From: Clavelina lepadiformis
Lineage: Eukaryota; Chordata; Ascidiacea; Aplousobranchia; Clavelinidae
Reading direction: 5' to 3'
Assembly: GCF_947623445.1 (NCBI RefSeq)
Contig: NC_135240.1
Location: forward strand, 6,076,001-6,140,000
Length of the DNA: 64,000 bases
Shown here: in pieces, positions 10,201-23,519 of the stretch
Layout of the letters: the number at the start of each line of letters is the position of its first letter
How positions within the stretch are numbered: the first letter of the stretch is position 1
Made by a program: the position numbers and the translations under genes
The notes under the pieces: model-generated
The model's database searches: none
The model's input: the letters and a program-made list of their open reading frames with translations, nothing else
What the model was told of the DNA's origin: nothing

Positions 10201-12912
10201 AAAACAGTTGTGGGATCCGGTACGATTGTTCCAGCCTTTGGAAGTTGCATTGCAGTGTAGAGCGATGTGCCCCAAATCAGCCGGATTTGCAACTACGAAA
10301 ATGAATTTGCCCGAAATTACGTCGACATTGGCACACACACAAAAAAAAAACAAACAAAAAAGTTTATCTCACTTGCATTGGTGCTGGTTGCTACTGAGCA
10401 CGGTATAAGTGTAGTCGAGTTGAACACAGAAGGCTTCCAGCAGTTGGCGAACGCCCACATTCTCGGGCAAGTCCCTGCAAAAATGTGACGTATGTACAAT
10501 GTCTTTTTACAGAAAACTTTTCACATGGCCTTTGTTCCTAAAGCTTGGGTAAAAATAAAACAGCAGAAGATGCTTTAAAAATTCGAAGTTTTCGAGGCAT
10601 GAATTTGTCTCAAAGTGAAGTGATTTCGAGGCCGGCCTTCGAGGTCTTCAATTTCAAGGTTTTGGACATAAATGAACAAGAACACCGATTGTGCACGTAA
10701 CGAAGAGAATGTTTCTTTGCATTGAGTTCGCCCGATACAAAAGTTTCTTATTTTGCAGAAAGAAGTCTTCACAGTTTCTCATCAAAAATGAGAGAACTTT
10801 CCGATCGCACGACATTCCGCTGTAATGACGTAACATATCAAATGTACGACCTTCTCCATCATAAATTGCCTTTCTAAAAACGAAATACACGAGTTCCGCT
10901 CCAAGCCATATTTAAGTACTGTCCAAATACTGTACTGTCCATATTTAAGGTTTTGCCGATGGAGCAAACGTACTTCACCTCGTCCACCTATATATAAGAT
11001 GTCAATGCTTTCCATCTCAAGATCAATGTTTCCAAGTGTTTGTGCACAATTGTTGGGGCAATATTCAACAGGATAAACTGTTTAAGCAATCGAATGAAAT
11101 GCACCCGGAAATGTGTTTCAAAATCCAATTGATAACGATAACAATTCGATTATCGATTGTGACAAGAAGTGTAAAATACATAAAAAATAATAATTAACGA
11201 AACGAGATGGAATATGTAATTAAAATAAACACTGTTTCTTTTTTCTGCTTGACTTACAAGTGTCGGTAACGGTTTTTATCTACGCCTGCTGACTTGTTCA
11301 AACACTTGGGCCAGTTTTCATGTTGTAGCGTAAATAGCCATGACTGTTTTAAACTTGAATAAATATAATTCATATATTTACCCGCTTAAAACCATAGCTC
11401 CCGTTTGTCTCAAAAGTCAAGCATAAATTAAATTATCCGGTGTGTTTACACAAAACATTCCGTTACCATAATCCCCAGGAAACAAGAGCTAAAAATAAAT
11501 AAGTTCAAATTCGAAATAAGAAATGGTTTCGTGCTGTCTCTCTTGCGGCCATTGTACAATGCACACTGTACAGTGTACATTATGACTACTACTGTACGCT
11601 TTTTACTTTACAAGTTGACCAGCCAGAAAAAGCGTCCAAATTTAAGTAAAAGTGCAAATATAGACAGTAGTGCATTACATGGCGTGTCTCGGCACAATTT
11701 CACTCGTAAACACCAAGATTCCGACGTTAAAAAGTGTTCGTGTTTAGGGGATTTGTTAAAAGGATTTCAAACAGAAGCAACGTTTAAACTGATTCCGACT
11801 GGCGCCGAACAAACCAGAACAAAGGAGAAGCTCGGACCGATGCCTATCAAGCCTTTGACTACGTTCGCGTGTTGTTTCGATGAGCTGGGAAGATACTACA
11901 GTCATTCAGCATCTGGCTTACTACTTGCACAATGATATGGAGTTGGTGAAGAAAATGTAAATCAAGGTCGGGTGACATCGACGTACGGTCTGCACCCGAC
12001 CCATCCAAGCAAAAATTAAAGATTAATCCAACGATGTTGATTGCGTTGGCGGCCACTTCACCTACATTGGGACTGTTAGATGTGCACAGCTGTAACTTAT
12101 CCATAACCTAAAAATGACATCGGTGCCGACCTTAACAGCGTTTTTATGTACATGACTAAAATCTGGATTACAGTTATGGCCGATTCCTGTAAAGAAAAAA
12201 TTCAAAACCTGTAAATCAACCAGTAAATAGCTTAGTTCATAAAAAACATTTTTGGGTCGGACTAGAATCGCAGAAGAAAAAAATAAGTAATACGCAATGT
12301 GAGTGTAACCTCTATTTTGATACATTCTACACTTCCAGAATTATCGTAAAAAGTTACTGGACAACCGACGCCAATAAAGCAGTCGTAAAGCGCAGTGTAA
12401 GTGAAAAGGCGGAGTGATTCATCGCAAAACATAAAAAACGGAGACATAGGAAAATTACGTAACTGCCAATGTACTGTTGAAGTTAGTTTTCTAAGTTTGT
12501 TCCTGTCGTTTTATTCGTAGCAGCAAACAGGCGTAGTTTTTTACATTTAAAAAAAATTAAGATCAAGTGTTAATTGTTATATCGATTATGTCACGAGATA
12601 ACGTTTTCAACTTCATCAAACTCAGAAAAAGGATTTGGGTAAGCCTTGTTTTATTTTATTTGAATTTCAAAACATTTACTTTTCAAAAGGGCCATAATTT
12701 ATTGCACTGTTTATATAATAACCGCAGAGTGTAGACAGTTACTGGGAAACGTAAAACGGGAACATTGCTTTGAGAGCAAAGGGAAGTTATATCCGTCTTG
12801 AGCCAAACTTACCAGCAGTACTGGGTGTGGTGTACGGGTCGTGTTCTTGTAGACACGATATCGCTAGATCAACCACATTACACAGATAAGATTTCCATAT
12901 TTCGCTGTCATG
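4266..12912 (-). CDS. secretin-family (class B1) GPCR, PTH-receptor-like, 12 exons seen
   Basis: Exons in order: 12813-12912, 10373-10474, 10066-10292, 9381-9502, 8126-8223, 7789-7937, 7191-7344, 6005-6071, 5482-5551, 5013-5119, 4549-4690, 4266-4307. All phases chain without a stop, giving about 460 residues. The first three exons form a six-cysteine hormone-binding domain (CPRMWAFANCW; HCNATSKGW) with several N-x-S/T sites. TM1 reads TIGHTLSLVSLIIALLLLGF, TM2 CTRIYIHMNL, TM3 TANYYWLLVEGLYL, TM5 YWWIIKVPILFSLL, TM6 STLALIPLLG and TM7 GLFVAIIYCFCNGE. TM3 carries the cysteine expected to pair with the ECL2 CW. Exon sizes 154 and 42 are the family's classic ones. TM7 matches PTH1R closely, and ECL1 has its own long exon as in PTH receptors, so a PTHR-type peptide hormone receptor is likely. 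The signal-peptide exon and the C-tail are not securely found. Exact ligand unknown. Confidence 0.92.
5396..5465. repeat. three 20-bp repeats, period 25
   Basis: TTCAAATAAGGTTTGAAACT occurs three times, at 5396, 5421 and 5446, with 5-base spacers. The array lies in the GPCR intron just downstream of the TM5 exon (5482-5551) on the minus strand. It is probably a small local tandem duplication. Confidence 0.9.
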
Positions 12913-13689
12913 CTGCAAAACAAAAGCACAGTGTTAGGACAATCAATATGACAGCACGCAGAGCATTTTGAAGGGCCCTTCCAACTTTGTCTCAGTGTGA
13001 AACGGCAAACAAACGACATCACAGCACCGCTAATTACGTTATAAAGAACTTAGTGCTTGTGATGACCTCTTCAATTCTGATATGTACCGGCTTCTGGACA
13101 CAAAATCATTATCGTCGAGTATTTGTGAAAAATTCGAAGTGAAAAATATTACCCTGCTTCAGCGAAACACTTAAAAGGGCAACGATGGATTTAGTGAACG
13201 AGTATTTCGTTTATTGGAGCGCTGGGATTCAATCGTTCGCTTCCAATCACATCAATTACAATTATACGGCCTTACTATCATTATAGCAATGACTAGAAAA
13301 ACCACAGTATGAACCGAGGGACTGACTACTTTGTGGTAAAGGTGTTTTGTATTGCTTGCCGCGTAGTCTATAGCAAGCGGCTTACAATCAAACGTAATTT
13401 TACTTCATCGAGAAGTGTAAGGCAAGATGCCAATGGTGTACTATTACACTAACACTCCCTTTCGTTGGAATACAACACACTTTAGTACTTAAACGATAAA
13501 TAACAATAGTGACGTAACAAAACGCGTATTTGTCTCCGAACACTTGTCTATTAAAACTTTATTCTCCATTAGAACAACAAAATTGGAACGCGGAGGCATA
13601 TTCATAAACGGGAAATTGGCTTAAACAAGTGCAAAATACGCTTATATGTTTGGGCAAATATCCCCAGTTATAAATGTCACGTAACTCAC

Positions 13690-13768
13690 CGGTGTTTCGC
13701 CTACTTCCAGTAATAACTTCAATAATCCTGCCATGATGGACAGTCAAAGGCGTAAAATCATAATATGC
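13690..13768 (-). CDS. isolated candidate coding exon, gene unknown
   Basis: A TTTTTACAG acceptor and a perfect GTGAGT donor flank 79 bases. Only one frame is open, 26 codons reading AYYDFTPLTVHHGRII then EVITGSRRNT. It ends in phase 1, whereas the first certain GPCR exon at 12813-12912 starts in phase 0. It therefore cannot join that exon directly and would need an intermediate exon or a different gene. I do not recognise the peptide. Confidence 0.3.
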
Positions 13769-16700
13769 CTGTAAAAATATCGTTTTTAAAATTCTGAACA
13801 GAATTGCGAGTAAGTGGTCGTGTATTAGTTAGTGTTGATTTGAAATGCACATTCCAACCGCGATAACCCTCGAGCGTGAAGACAGCGTCGTCAATAAATT
13901 GCAGGATTTTGTAATAATTAATCGCGGAAACGTAACACCGAGAAGTTATGATGACACAATGATAAAGTTACAACAACAAAAAGATTCGTCAAAATACCTG
14001 ATACGATCACGCCTTTTCAATCAGCCAATCACAATCAATTGTAGTTGGAATGTTCCTGGGATTTCAGGATTCAGCGATTGACCCTTTATGTTGACGTCAC
14101 AAATTCTAGAAAAATGGCAAGTGCAGACACTGATGTCCAGCTAACTACTAACCTGTTAATATACAACCATCGGTCATTTTGATGAACAGGTGAAGGATAA
14201 TTTCTGTAGGCGTTTGTAACCGTCGCCTCATAAAAATTTCAACGACGTTTGTACAAATAAAATTTCAAGAAGTGTGCGGCCTACACATCACAGTATCGTT
14301 TTTTGAGCCTAACTCCACTGATAGTTTCAACTAAATAACAACATGGCGCAATCACCTATTCGCTTGAATACGAGTTGAACATTGCTTCCGGTATTAGGCG
14401 GTCTTATCATACAGGGGTAGCAATGGATTGGTCTGAGTTGGCTTTTAACCAGCACTCTTAGAAGGGTAAGAATTTCACACAAAAATAACAGCATCTGATA
14501 TTTCTGTATACCGAAACGTTTGCCAATCTATATGAAAAAGCAGATACTCCGTTTCCGCTTAAAAATGCACAGACAAAAACGTTTCTGTCGTAGGCCTACA
14601 CCTACATGCATCAAACCTTAAATATCCGAAGACATTTTAATGCTAATGGCACTTTGCATGCTTAACTGGCTCTAAAAATGGTAACAATAGTTTAATAATT
14701 CTAAAGCTAAAATGTTTGTGAAGCAAAAAGTGCTTCTTGACATGCTGCGTGCTGACTTAAAAGATTTGACTGCGATAACCTATTCATGAGACAACAATAG
14801 GCGCATTGTTAATGTCCAGATACATCTTAACATAACAAGATCGTTATGTTTCTCATCCTCTCAAAATTACAAACGGCAGACTTATGGGCAATATATTCTC
14901 GCAAAAATACCGCAGTTCTATACATCTCTTTCACGATGGCAGCATACTTTCCGTACACAATAGCTATTGATGTCATAATTCTTCTGTTATCGAACAAACC
15001 ATCTTTTGCTGACAATAAGTTTTCAAAACAGCAGAGTCTTGGTCATATAATAAAAAAAGCAAACGTGACTACACAATATCGGACAATAAGGTACCTGGGC
15101 AATTGACTTACGCACACGCAGTGCTTAATCCGAAAAGATAACAACTGATAGACGGATTAAGACAACAATCATACTGGACATGCCAGACTAGGGTCTCATG
15201 CTCCATAAATCGGAAGAAGAAGGCTGAGTAATAATAAGCAAACAATGGTCTTGTATCGGAATTCACGTGACTTGAGCCTTGTTTGTAGACGGGGAAAAGA
15301 ACCAACAAACGGCGGAATCAGAATGGCTTTCAACCGGCGGAGCCTCTAATGTGCTTTCGTTCTCAACACTCAGATCTATGTTCGGATCTAATGGTTAACC
15401 AAATAAAAATAGGGGCATATTTAGAATCATAAATAAAATGTGACTTAACGAACATGAGCCTTACACTGGTCTATACCGTTTAATGTGAGCCAGTCAGTGA
15501 TAAAATCCAAACCGCGCTTCTTGAAATCCAGTTAACATTAAAACGAGATCTATCTGCCAAGTATAAGTCATTTTACGAGTAATCTCTTTCTGGCTTGTCC
15601 GGGCGGAAGTAAAACTCAGGTTTCAAACAATGCGAACAACAGTGAATTTAGGACATCAAAATACCAGTTAAATTTCTTTACATCTTGCTAAATTCTCCTA
15701 AGATCTTGGCGTGCGGGCTAACAGTGCAATTAAAACGTAGACTGTAACACCAATTTTTCGACCATTTTTTGCTGTATGTGCAGAAACGAATCCGATAATT
15801 AGACACGAAATTCGTCACAACAAACCACATACGTACGACTAAGCCGTGCAATAGCGCTAGTAGTAGCACCTACATAACGGACAACCGCACGCGAATTGAC
15901 AATTCCACAGAACCGTCATGAGGCAACAAAATGTTACGTTCGCTTACACGTGCAATATGCCGTGACAACAACTTGCCCATAGTGCAGGGCGATGTGTAAA
16001 AATAGAACTGACAGATTCATGACTAAAATAAAAGAAAGTCAGATTTGGGCAAAGCTTTTATGCTAAGCTCTGGCGTTTGCAAAAGGTATGAATCCTTGAA
16101 AGTATATGAAACGGCCTGACGCCAAAACATCTAAATCCCACTCAAGAGAATTAAAAGCCCCATTACCGTGGAGTAATAAATAACTTGTAACTCCACATCA
16201 TCCTATACAGCTACATTTTCCTTTCTACCTTAAAAGCAGTCCTAATCTAGTTCGACTAAGATACATTGAATTAAAAGCGGGTACTAGAAAAACGCATTAC
16301 GCAACCTTTATCGTACGTAGCTGTTTTTTGCCAGAGTCCATGATCTAAATATAGCCTTGTCGGCAATTGCACTCAAGATCTGTACTCAGCCGGTTAATTG
16401 TCCAAATGCTCTGTATAAAACATGCGCGCCTGTAAGCTTCGTGCAAACAATTCCACAAAATATCGTAGATCATCATTTTTCAGACCTGTATGACTTCATT
16501 CGGTTCATCGAGGTAAAAGAGAAAGCGTTTGATTGTTGACTGGCAAAAAATTCTTTTTCGTGCAACAACCACAACGGTTGGCAAAGTAATTTCGCCCCGC
16601 ACAACTAATGTCGAAAAATAAACGACATGGCGATACGAATGCTACCGAGTTAGACCCATAATGCACCGGTATATAAATAGGTTCACACCCCTGTAACGCG

Positions 16701-19700
16701 GGACTCTCACGTAGAGAAAGATCATTAAAATGCCAGTGATAGAGGTTCGTTTGACAACAGGATCAAATAAGGGAAAATGATTGCACGGGTGATATCATTT
16801 GGCAAAGTTAAGGGAATAGTTCGCAAAGCCTTTGTAATCTTCTGATACTTTACCGGCTTATGGTTTGAAACCGAAGCTTTTGAAAACGGATTCTCTGTAA
16901 TAGATTGCAAATTGCCGGGTTCGTTTGATGGTTTGCAAACAGAAAGCACGAAAGCTATACACTGTCCAATTTATGAAAACCAATATTTGAACAGGGATAT
17001 TCCAAACTTGAGGTGGCAAAGAGTGCAACTAGCCTAATTATAGCACACAGCAGAGCTATTTTTTCTACATGAGAAAGAAAATCACTTCAATGCGAGCAAA
17101 GGTTAGCAAAACTCTGGTGAAAACTTGAAGTTTTAACGCCGATTAATTTGTAAGACCACCGTGGTCGTAACTCGATAGTTTGGTTCAACAAAATCCTCGC
17201 ATCCTTTGAAATGAAAAATTGCGCGCATAAAATTGATCTGTGCATAGAAAACGAATTACCGTGTGGCTTTTTCCTTTCCAAAACGTTTTCAAAAGTCGAA
17301 AGTGAACTAAAGCAAGCAACATAAATGATGGAAGATTTATCACACCTGCGGTTTAGAAACACCTGTGGATATGTCATAGCAGATTACCCTAATTGCGTTT
17401 CGAACGTCCAATTTCTTCACATATGTCAATGATTAAGCCTTCAAAGGTGTGAATTCTAAGGCACCCAGCGCTTAGGCTCTGATCTGGATGCTTTCACAAA
17501 TAGGATTAGGATGCTATAAACGGAAAGTGGACTTAATATGAGATATATAAAGCACATACTTTTATGTTAGCGGTGATAAATATAGTAACAAGTGTTTTCC
17601 ACAACTTTGTGTTTGCGATTTCGTTTAATGATGAACTATTTTATACCAACCTGTGTCCCTGGGACCTTGTTTGAGTAAATAAAATTCTGTAAAAGCTGCC
17701 TTTGCTCCACACAAGGTCGTATCTCATTGACTGTGAATTTGCATATAAGATTGGCTCTAACGCAGCTACTTTGCTTAATTAAATGCGTTTTGTATATTCA
17801 TTTAAAAATGGACAAAATTGCGCTAAATCTGTTCATCCGACTGTTGGTTGGTGGTCATTTGGTAAGACGTGACCGACAACTGTGACTGATAACGACAACT
17901 GCGGTTACAAATTCATATATTACACTTGAATTTGGATCCCTCAAAATCGTTTTATGTGGTATCTTTTCATCTTGAATTTCTACTTGTTTGAAAATATTTT
18001 TCAGTCTTTCACTTTGAAAATGCGTTTTGCATAAAGTCTGTCACACAGTGAAGGTGATCAGATTATAGCAACTGATATAGCTGCTATAGTTAGTTTGGCA
18101 AACATGGCAGTAGCAGAAATTAGTTTAGATTAATTATTCACCAGACGTTTACTGTACACTAAATAGATAATGGCTGCTGTGTTCAGGGCTTGTCAACTAT
18201 AGGTGTACCGCCCCTCTTTAAGCTAACATAATTATGAGCAAACAATTTTGCAACACTTTCCGCCTGCACTATTATACAAACCAAAACATGAAAAAACATT
18301 AGTACACGAAACTTATATGCCGTAACGAAAAGCATAATTAATAGTAAGAAATGTAATCAGCCTATATATAGATTTATTTCAATCTTCTTTTCACGGGCCT
18401 GTCAGTAGCAGGCCATGTTTTTGCAAAGAGTATTGTTAGGCCTAAATGCATAGAAAAATGTGTTCTGTGTAGATCACCTATTCCTCCGTTTTTTTGGTTC
18501 TTGCAACCTTTTTTGCTCGTTACAGTGATTAAACAGTTCAAATTTCTAATCAAATATAACTCTGAGTTAGCGACCTTGTAGTACACGTGCGAGGCCAAAC
18601 CATTTTTATTTCTATTATATGTATTACATGACGCGCTTTTTTGGGTTGTTGCCGTTGTTGTACTGAAACGTTTGCCATTTTAACGCGAATAACGAATGCT
18701 TGGACCAAGTTCGAATTACAACAATACAATGTTACAAATTTGTCAGGAACTGGCGAGTAAATACTTTTGAAAGAACTTACAATAACCGCATAAGGTAACT
18801 TTGTGTACTTTTGCTGTACCCAGCACTGTCGTTTGTGTATGCTTGTTGGACGGCGACCAAAATTTAGCAAGTAATGTCAAAACAAGCAGAGAGCAGACCA
18901 CGAAAAGAGATCAGAAGCTTACCAGGGAACTCCACCTTGTATAATCGTGCTGGCTGCGCATTCCATAAATATCTTAGCCTAGTTTGCGCAGTAGAAAAGC
19001 TGTCTTCGTCTAATCTGTCTAATTTCGGGTTTGCTTTTCAAAGTTCGTTTTTAAATCGTAATAACCTCATAGGGTTGGATACCAGATTTTAGCAACAGCC
19101 TGAAAGGTGGTACGCCCAATGACCACTTTGTCTATAGATTATTATACAGTCAAATAGAGGCTATGCACGTATATACTGTGAAAGACAAGCTGTTTTACAA
19201 AAATTAAAACTCGACTCAAATGCTTTTCAGTTACCTCAAAACCCCTGTTTGAAAATTCAAAAATTGTCAACTCACTTCATAGGTCTATATAAATACTATA
19301 GTTTAAAAGCAACTGCAAATGAGCGCAAATTCAAAAACCGACCAATTTAAACGTTTTTCGGGAAGCGATCTTCTTATCGTCTCATCAGCTGCATTATACC
19401 ACACGATGACAAGATAAATCTTTCAAAATCTCGCGAAGAACTTCGTCTGTTACTAAGCTTAACGCGTAAAGCGCTTTAAGTGTCTAAACATTTGCTCAAA
19501 GAACTTAAAGAAGCGCCGTAAACTAGAAAACTGCAAGTCAGTTAAGTGAACCATAGTGACATAACAATGCAACATTTACGATAACATTCAGTGCGCACCT
19601 GGCATAGACAGATGATCATATCAATGGCAAAGCTAATTTCCGAAATGTCTTTGGGGAATTAAGTACAAGTACGACCTTTTACGGGTACGAACCGACAAAA

Positions 19701-20100
19701 ATCAAAGTTTACACAGGAAATTAATAAAATTATGATCATTCATTCGCTCAAAACTGTATGGTCATTGAGATGCACAAAACTGGTCCATACAGAAGGTTAC
19801 GGCGTCTACAGCTTAGTTATTCTTGCTTTATACGGATTGTACAAAACAAGTGCCTGTAGTATAGCCTACGACCTGTAACCCGTAGGTCTAAATCGTGACA
19901 CATAGGTCGTTGCCAGTTTTTCCTTCCAAGCTCAACCTTTTCCGGGTTTCACATCACCTGCAATTACAATTCTAATAATAGCACACCCAGCGCTGAAGAC
20001 GACCGCAACGCCATTGTGCTGCAACATGATATTTAGTTAACGTTGACAATGAAATTTATTCCTTGATTCCATCCAAAATGTATCTTAGGTGTTCACCTAA
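13769..20100. other. gene-poor interval
   Basis: No convincing exon chain, RNA gene or mobile element is visible on either strand. Short open frames exist but lack recognisable motifs and paired splice sites. The missing 5' exon(s) of the GPCR may lie here. Confidence 0.5.
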
Positions 20101-20197
20101 TTCATTTTATTCTCTTTTGTCATTGGTTGCATTGTTGTTTCTTTGGGATCCCGGCCGAATGTCTACCCTAGGGAACCGGGGAGAGTTAGCTTGCCCT

Positions 20198-23100
20198 TCA
20201 CCGACATTGCGTAACATCACATTGTGGGGCATCACCCTGTAAAGACATTTGTAATCTCTAGGCGTTGATACGGCATCGAATAAACCACTAACCACTATAA
20301 CGTATGGTCTTGGGCTAATTCTGTCGCTTACAAATTGTGAGCAATCGTCGCGTTTTATTTATATTAGTTATAAAGTTATAAACCTTGCCGTATAGTTGGA
20401 ACCCCATTGCATTGATATAATGCTTGTACACTAGTATCGACTGAGACGTCTGTATACTAAATATTTTTTTCTGTTGTCTTGGTGACTCTAGTATTCGTTC
20501 TTCGTGTATGAGTCGTTGCTTCTAACACAATGCCGATATATTCTTCATTTTGAACTTATTGGCGTGTGTATTTCAGTCAAGAGCGCTAAATATGTTTTAA
20601 TGTTTGAACCGTTTTAACAACACCTTGTTAGAATGATAAATGTTTCTTTGAACAGTAAATGTGTTGATGACATCTTACAACTTATTTAACGTCATTGATT
20701 ACGTCACAATATAAGCTATTATGCCATTGGTTAAAGATTAACATTTTCTCCCTAAAACGTCAATTTTACCACAACGGTATCAAACAGTCAACAGTTATCA
20801 TGCTACTGACGTCATTTCAAAACAAAGACCATTAGCAGTTAAACTTTTTACACGTCGTCGATTGGAAAAATCTCACCAAAGGAGAAAATACCTTAATACT
20901 TGCGCGTCAGTAGTAGGAAATAACGTCATGAAAGAAATAAACAGACAATTGAATTAAACCACAAATACCACATTGCAGGCTTTTGAATTAACCGTGATAT
21001 GTGTTGATGGTGGACAGAACTCTTTTTATCAGTTGTAGCTTATTATCAGAAAACGGTCGCAGTGTACCCAGTTTCACGTGTGGAATATGAAACATGACTT
21101 CAAGGTTAAGCAACCCCCAAAAATATAGACTGGTAAGATGACTTTTGCTTGAAAAATTTTGATCCCGCGGAAAAGGAATCTTGCTATTGGGTCAGCATTG
21201 ACCGTAATTTATTTAGGGAAATTTTATTGATTACGGTTGCAGCATGCGGCATTGATTTGGTTCGACGAGCAATTGGCGTAATTGCAATGCAATAAACGCA
21301 CCTTGCAAACAGGGTAATTGACATCGATTGGAACGGATGCAAGAAGGCTGCTGCTCCTGATAAAAGGAAGACATCGCCAGTTTGGGACATTTCGAACGTT
21401 GAAGTTCAACCTTTGTAATTGATGCAACAAGATAAAAGTTATTTGGCTTCTCTGACATATGGACCTACTGCTGCTTGCTACTACAATGCCACTGCTTTCA
21501 TGCTTTTGCTGTAATGAAATTACAGGTCGTGGTTTGTGTTCATGACATGGGTATTATATAACTCTATACCCTGCCCCTTGTGACGGCATTATTGAGTTGT
21601 TTATTTTGTTTTGCTAAAGATGAAAAGCACAACACAACACAAAATCTAGACTCAGACAAAGCGAAAAGGAACAAAAGCTCGCGTCCACTCCATAGTATGT
21701 ATAATTCTAATGATGACCGTCATATGATGTTTTTAAAAATGCATTTTCAACCGACTCATTAAAATTGCTTGAGAGAGCCACCTGACGGAGAAATAAAACG
21801 GAGTAATAACCGCTTTTGATGTCCGAGAGCTATCGCACACTTTTCTTGATCGTAGCTTTAGTCGTAAAATTATGTTTCTGACACACAAAAAGTTTGTTCA
21901 AGCAACATATTCAACAAAGACTTTTCAACTTTGGTGTCTGCAGGACTTTTTTATCCCCAGAAAACCAAAGCCTGGTGAATATACAAAAGGAGTCACTTTG
22001 TAGAATTGTATGACAGGAGCGGACACAGCGAAGAGCATCAACCAAAAATTTTCTTTTCATCGTTGTACTGTAAGTAAAAAAATCAGGTAAGAAAAGTGAA
22101 GTTTCAATCAACAATTTCCAATTATTTTCAATTCAATTTTTCAGTTTTTGTTGTTTTCAAGCAATCGCTATTTTATGGAATCAGTATAAAAAAAAGACTT
22201 AAAAGTTTGTCATTCTGTTGTAGATTTTACAGCAGTGGTTCCCAAACTGGAAAAGAAAAGAAAAAAGGGCCATGGATAGAGAAAAGGGTTAAGATTTAAA
22301 AGTTTTTTAAAAAGTGATTCAAGCTCAGGAAAAAGTTAAGAAAAACTGTTTTGCCGTAGCCGAGACCAGTGACAAGCTCTAAAGCCGAAGACTCACCAGT
22401 GTGGGAATTGCGGTTCCATCTCCCGAAACACAGTCGAAACGAAAGCCAGGCTCATTTTCGTCACATTTGTACTCGGGAGGGCAAGGCTTGAGAGAACACA
22501 TCCCATTATGTGTGATATTAGCTGCAAAAAGAGAGGTTTATGTTTTGGTACACTTTTTTTATCCAAAACATTCTTGTAATAAACAGCAGGGACCCCATCT
22601 CCAAAGCAAGAGACCTCCACGGTGTGGAGCCTATAGCGCGCGTTAAGGAACTTTTTTGTAAGTGATTTGCACACATATTGCTTTTGCTTGTTTCAAATGC
22701 GACATGGCATAAAATTGTGTGCCTTGTTAAGCGACCACATTGCTGCTGTCTTAGACTTTGAAGGTGACGTAAGCAGGCTCTTTATCAGTAAATTTTGCTT
22801 CAAGACAAATTTACGATTTAACAATAATATGCATTATTGTAACATTATAACAATAATAACATTATAGCTTTCACCTACCTTTGTTAATGCAAGTATCCAC
22901 GCCCCTGATCATTCCCAGTTGATGACTTTCGGGACAATTGCAGAACACCTGCCCGCTGTTGCTCGCTTTGTCGCAAAACCGAGGGTCGTATGCGTCTTCC
23001 CACAACGGTTTTACTACAGATCGCAACAAATGTAATTCATAAAATTTTCCACATCACCTCCAATTGGCTTTAACTCACCATATCAATAGTTAAGTAATTT

Positions 23101-23506
23101 TGCTGATTAACGGCAAAGGTCAAAGGTTACAAAACTTAGCATCGGACGTCAGCATGAAATCATTATTCTACTTATAAATCCTAAAATACTTTAATTCTTG
23201 TGCTTCAACTCGCCGCAAAGCTGCCATCGTCTTACCACAAGCTGGCTCGTCGTTTTTATAGACCAACCACTCCCCAGCATCATTACATGTCTCGCTTTTT
23301 GGACCAATTCGTTTTTTAGACATTAACGAAATCAACGGCTTTTCGTCAGGAGCGAACACCGGATTATCTAAATTGAGCAGTTTCTTCAGAAGCTTGTCGA
23401 ATCCACCTCTTGAAGGTGACGGCGCGGCCCAAGCGAGGTTTATCATCGTCAAAAACACGAGAAAGCAAATACATCCCGAGCAAACGAACTGATTTGTCAT
23501 AATCAT
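20198..23506 (-). CDS. secreted Cys-rich protein with EGF-like modules, 4 exons
   Basis: Exons 23236-23506, 22879-23013, 22397-22521 and 20198-20236 chain in phases 1, 1 and 0 and encode about 189 residues. Exon 1 starts with a signal peptide (core CICFLVFLTMINLAWA). It continues with a basic, Leu-rich stretch (FDKLLKKLLNL) and a KKR site just before the first cysteine, which suggests propeptide processing. The Cys-rich part follows: ETCNDAGEWLVYKNDEPAC, then FCNCPESHQLGMIRGVDTC, which resembles the second half of an EGF module, then GMCSLKPCPPEYKC and GFRFDC. It ends QCDVTQCR. The last exon is followed by AATAAA near 20105. The last splice (2.2-kb intron) is less certain than the others. It is a small secreted factor of unknown role; I do not recognise a specific family. 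Confidence 0.75.
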
Positions 23507-23519
23507 GATTCGATCTCGA

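Noticed and set aside
12062..12107. Minus-strand exon reading VMDKLQLCTSNSPNV as the first GPCR ectodomain exon
   Set aside because: The splice sites look possible, but exon 12813-12912 joins the next ectodomain exon in the right phase and supplies the expected CxxEHDPY-type first-cysteine region, making this one unnecessary.
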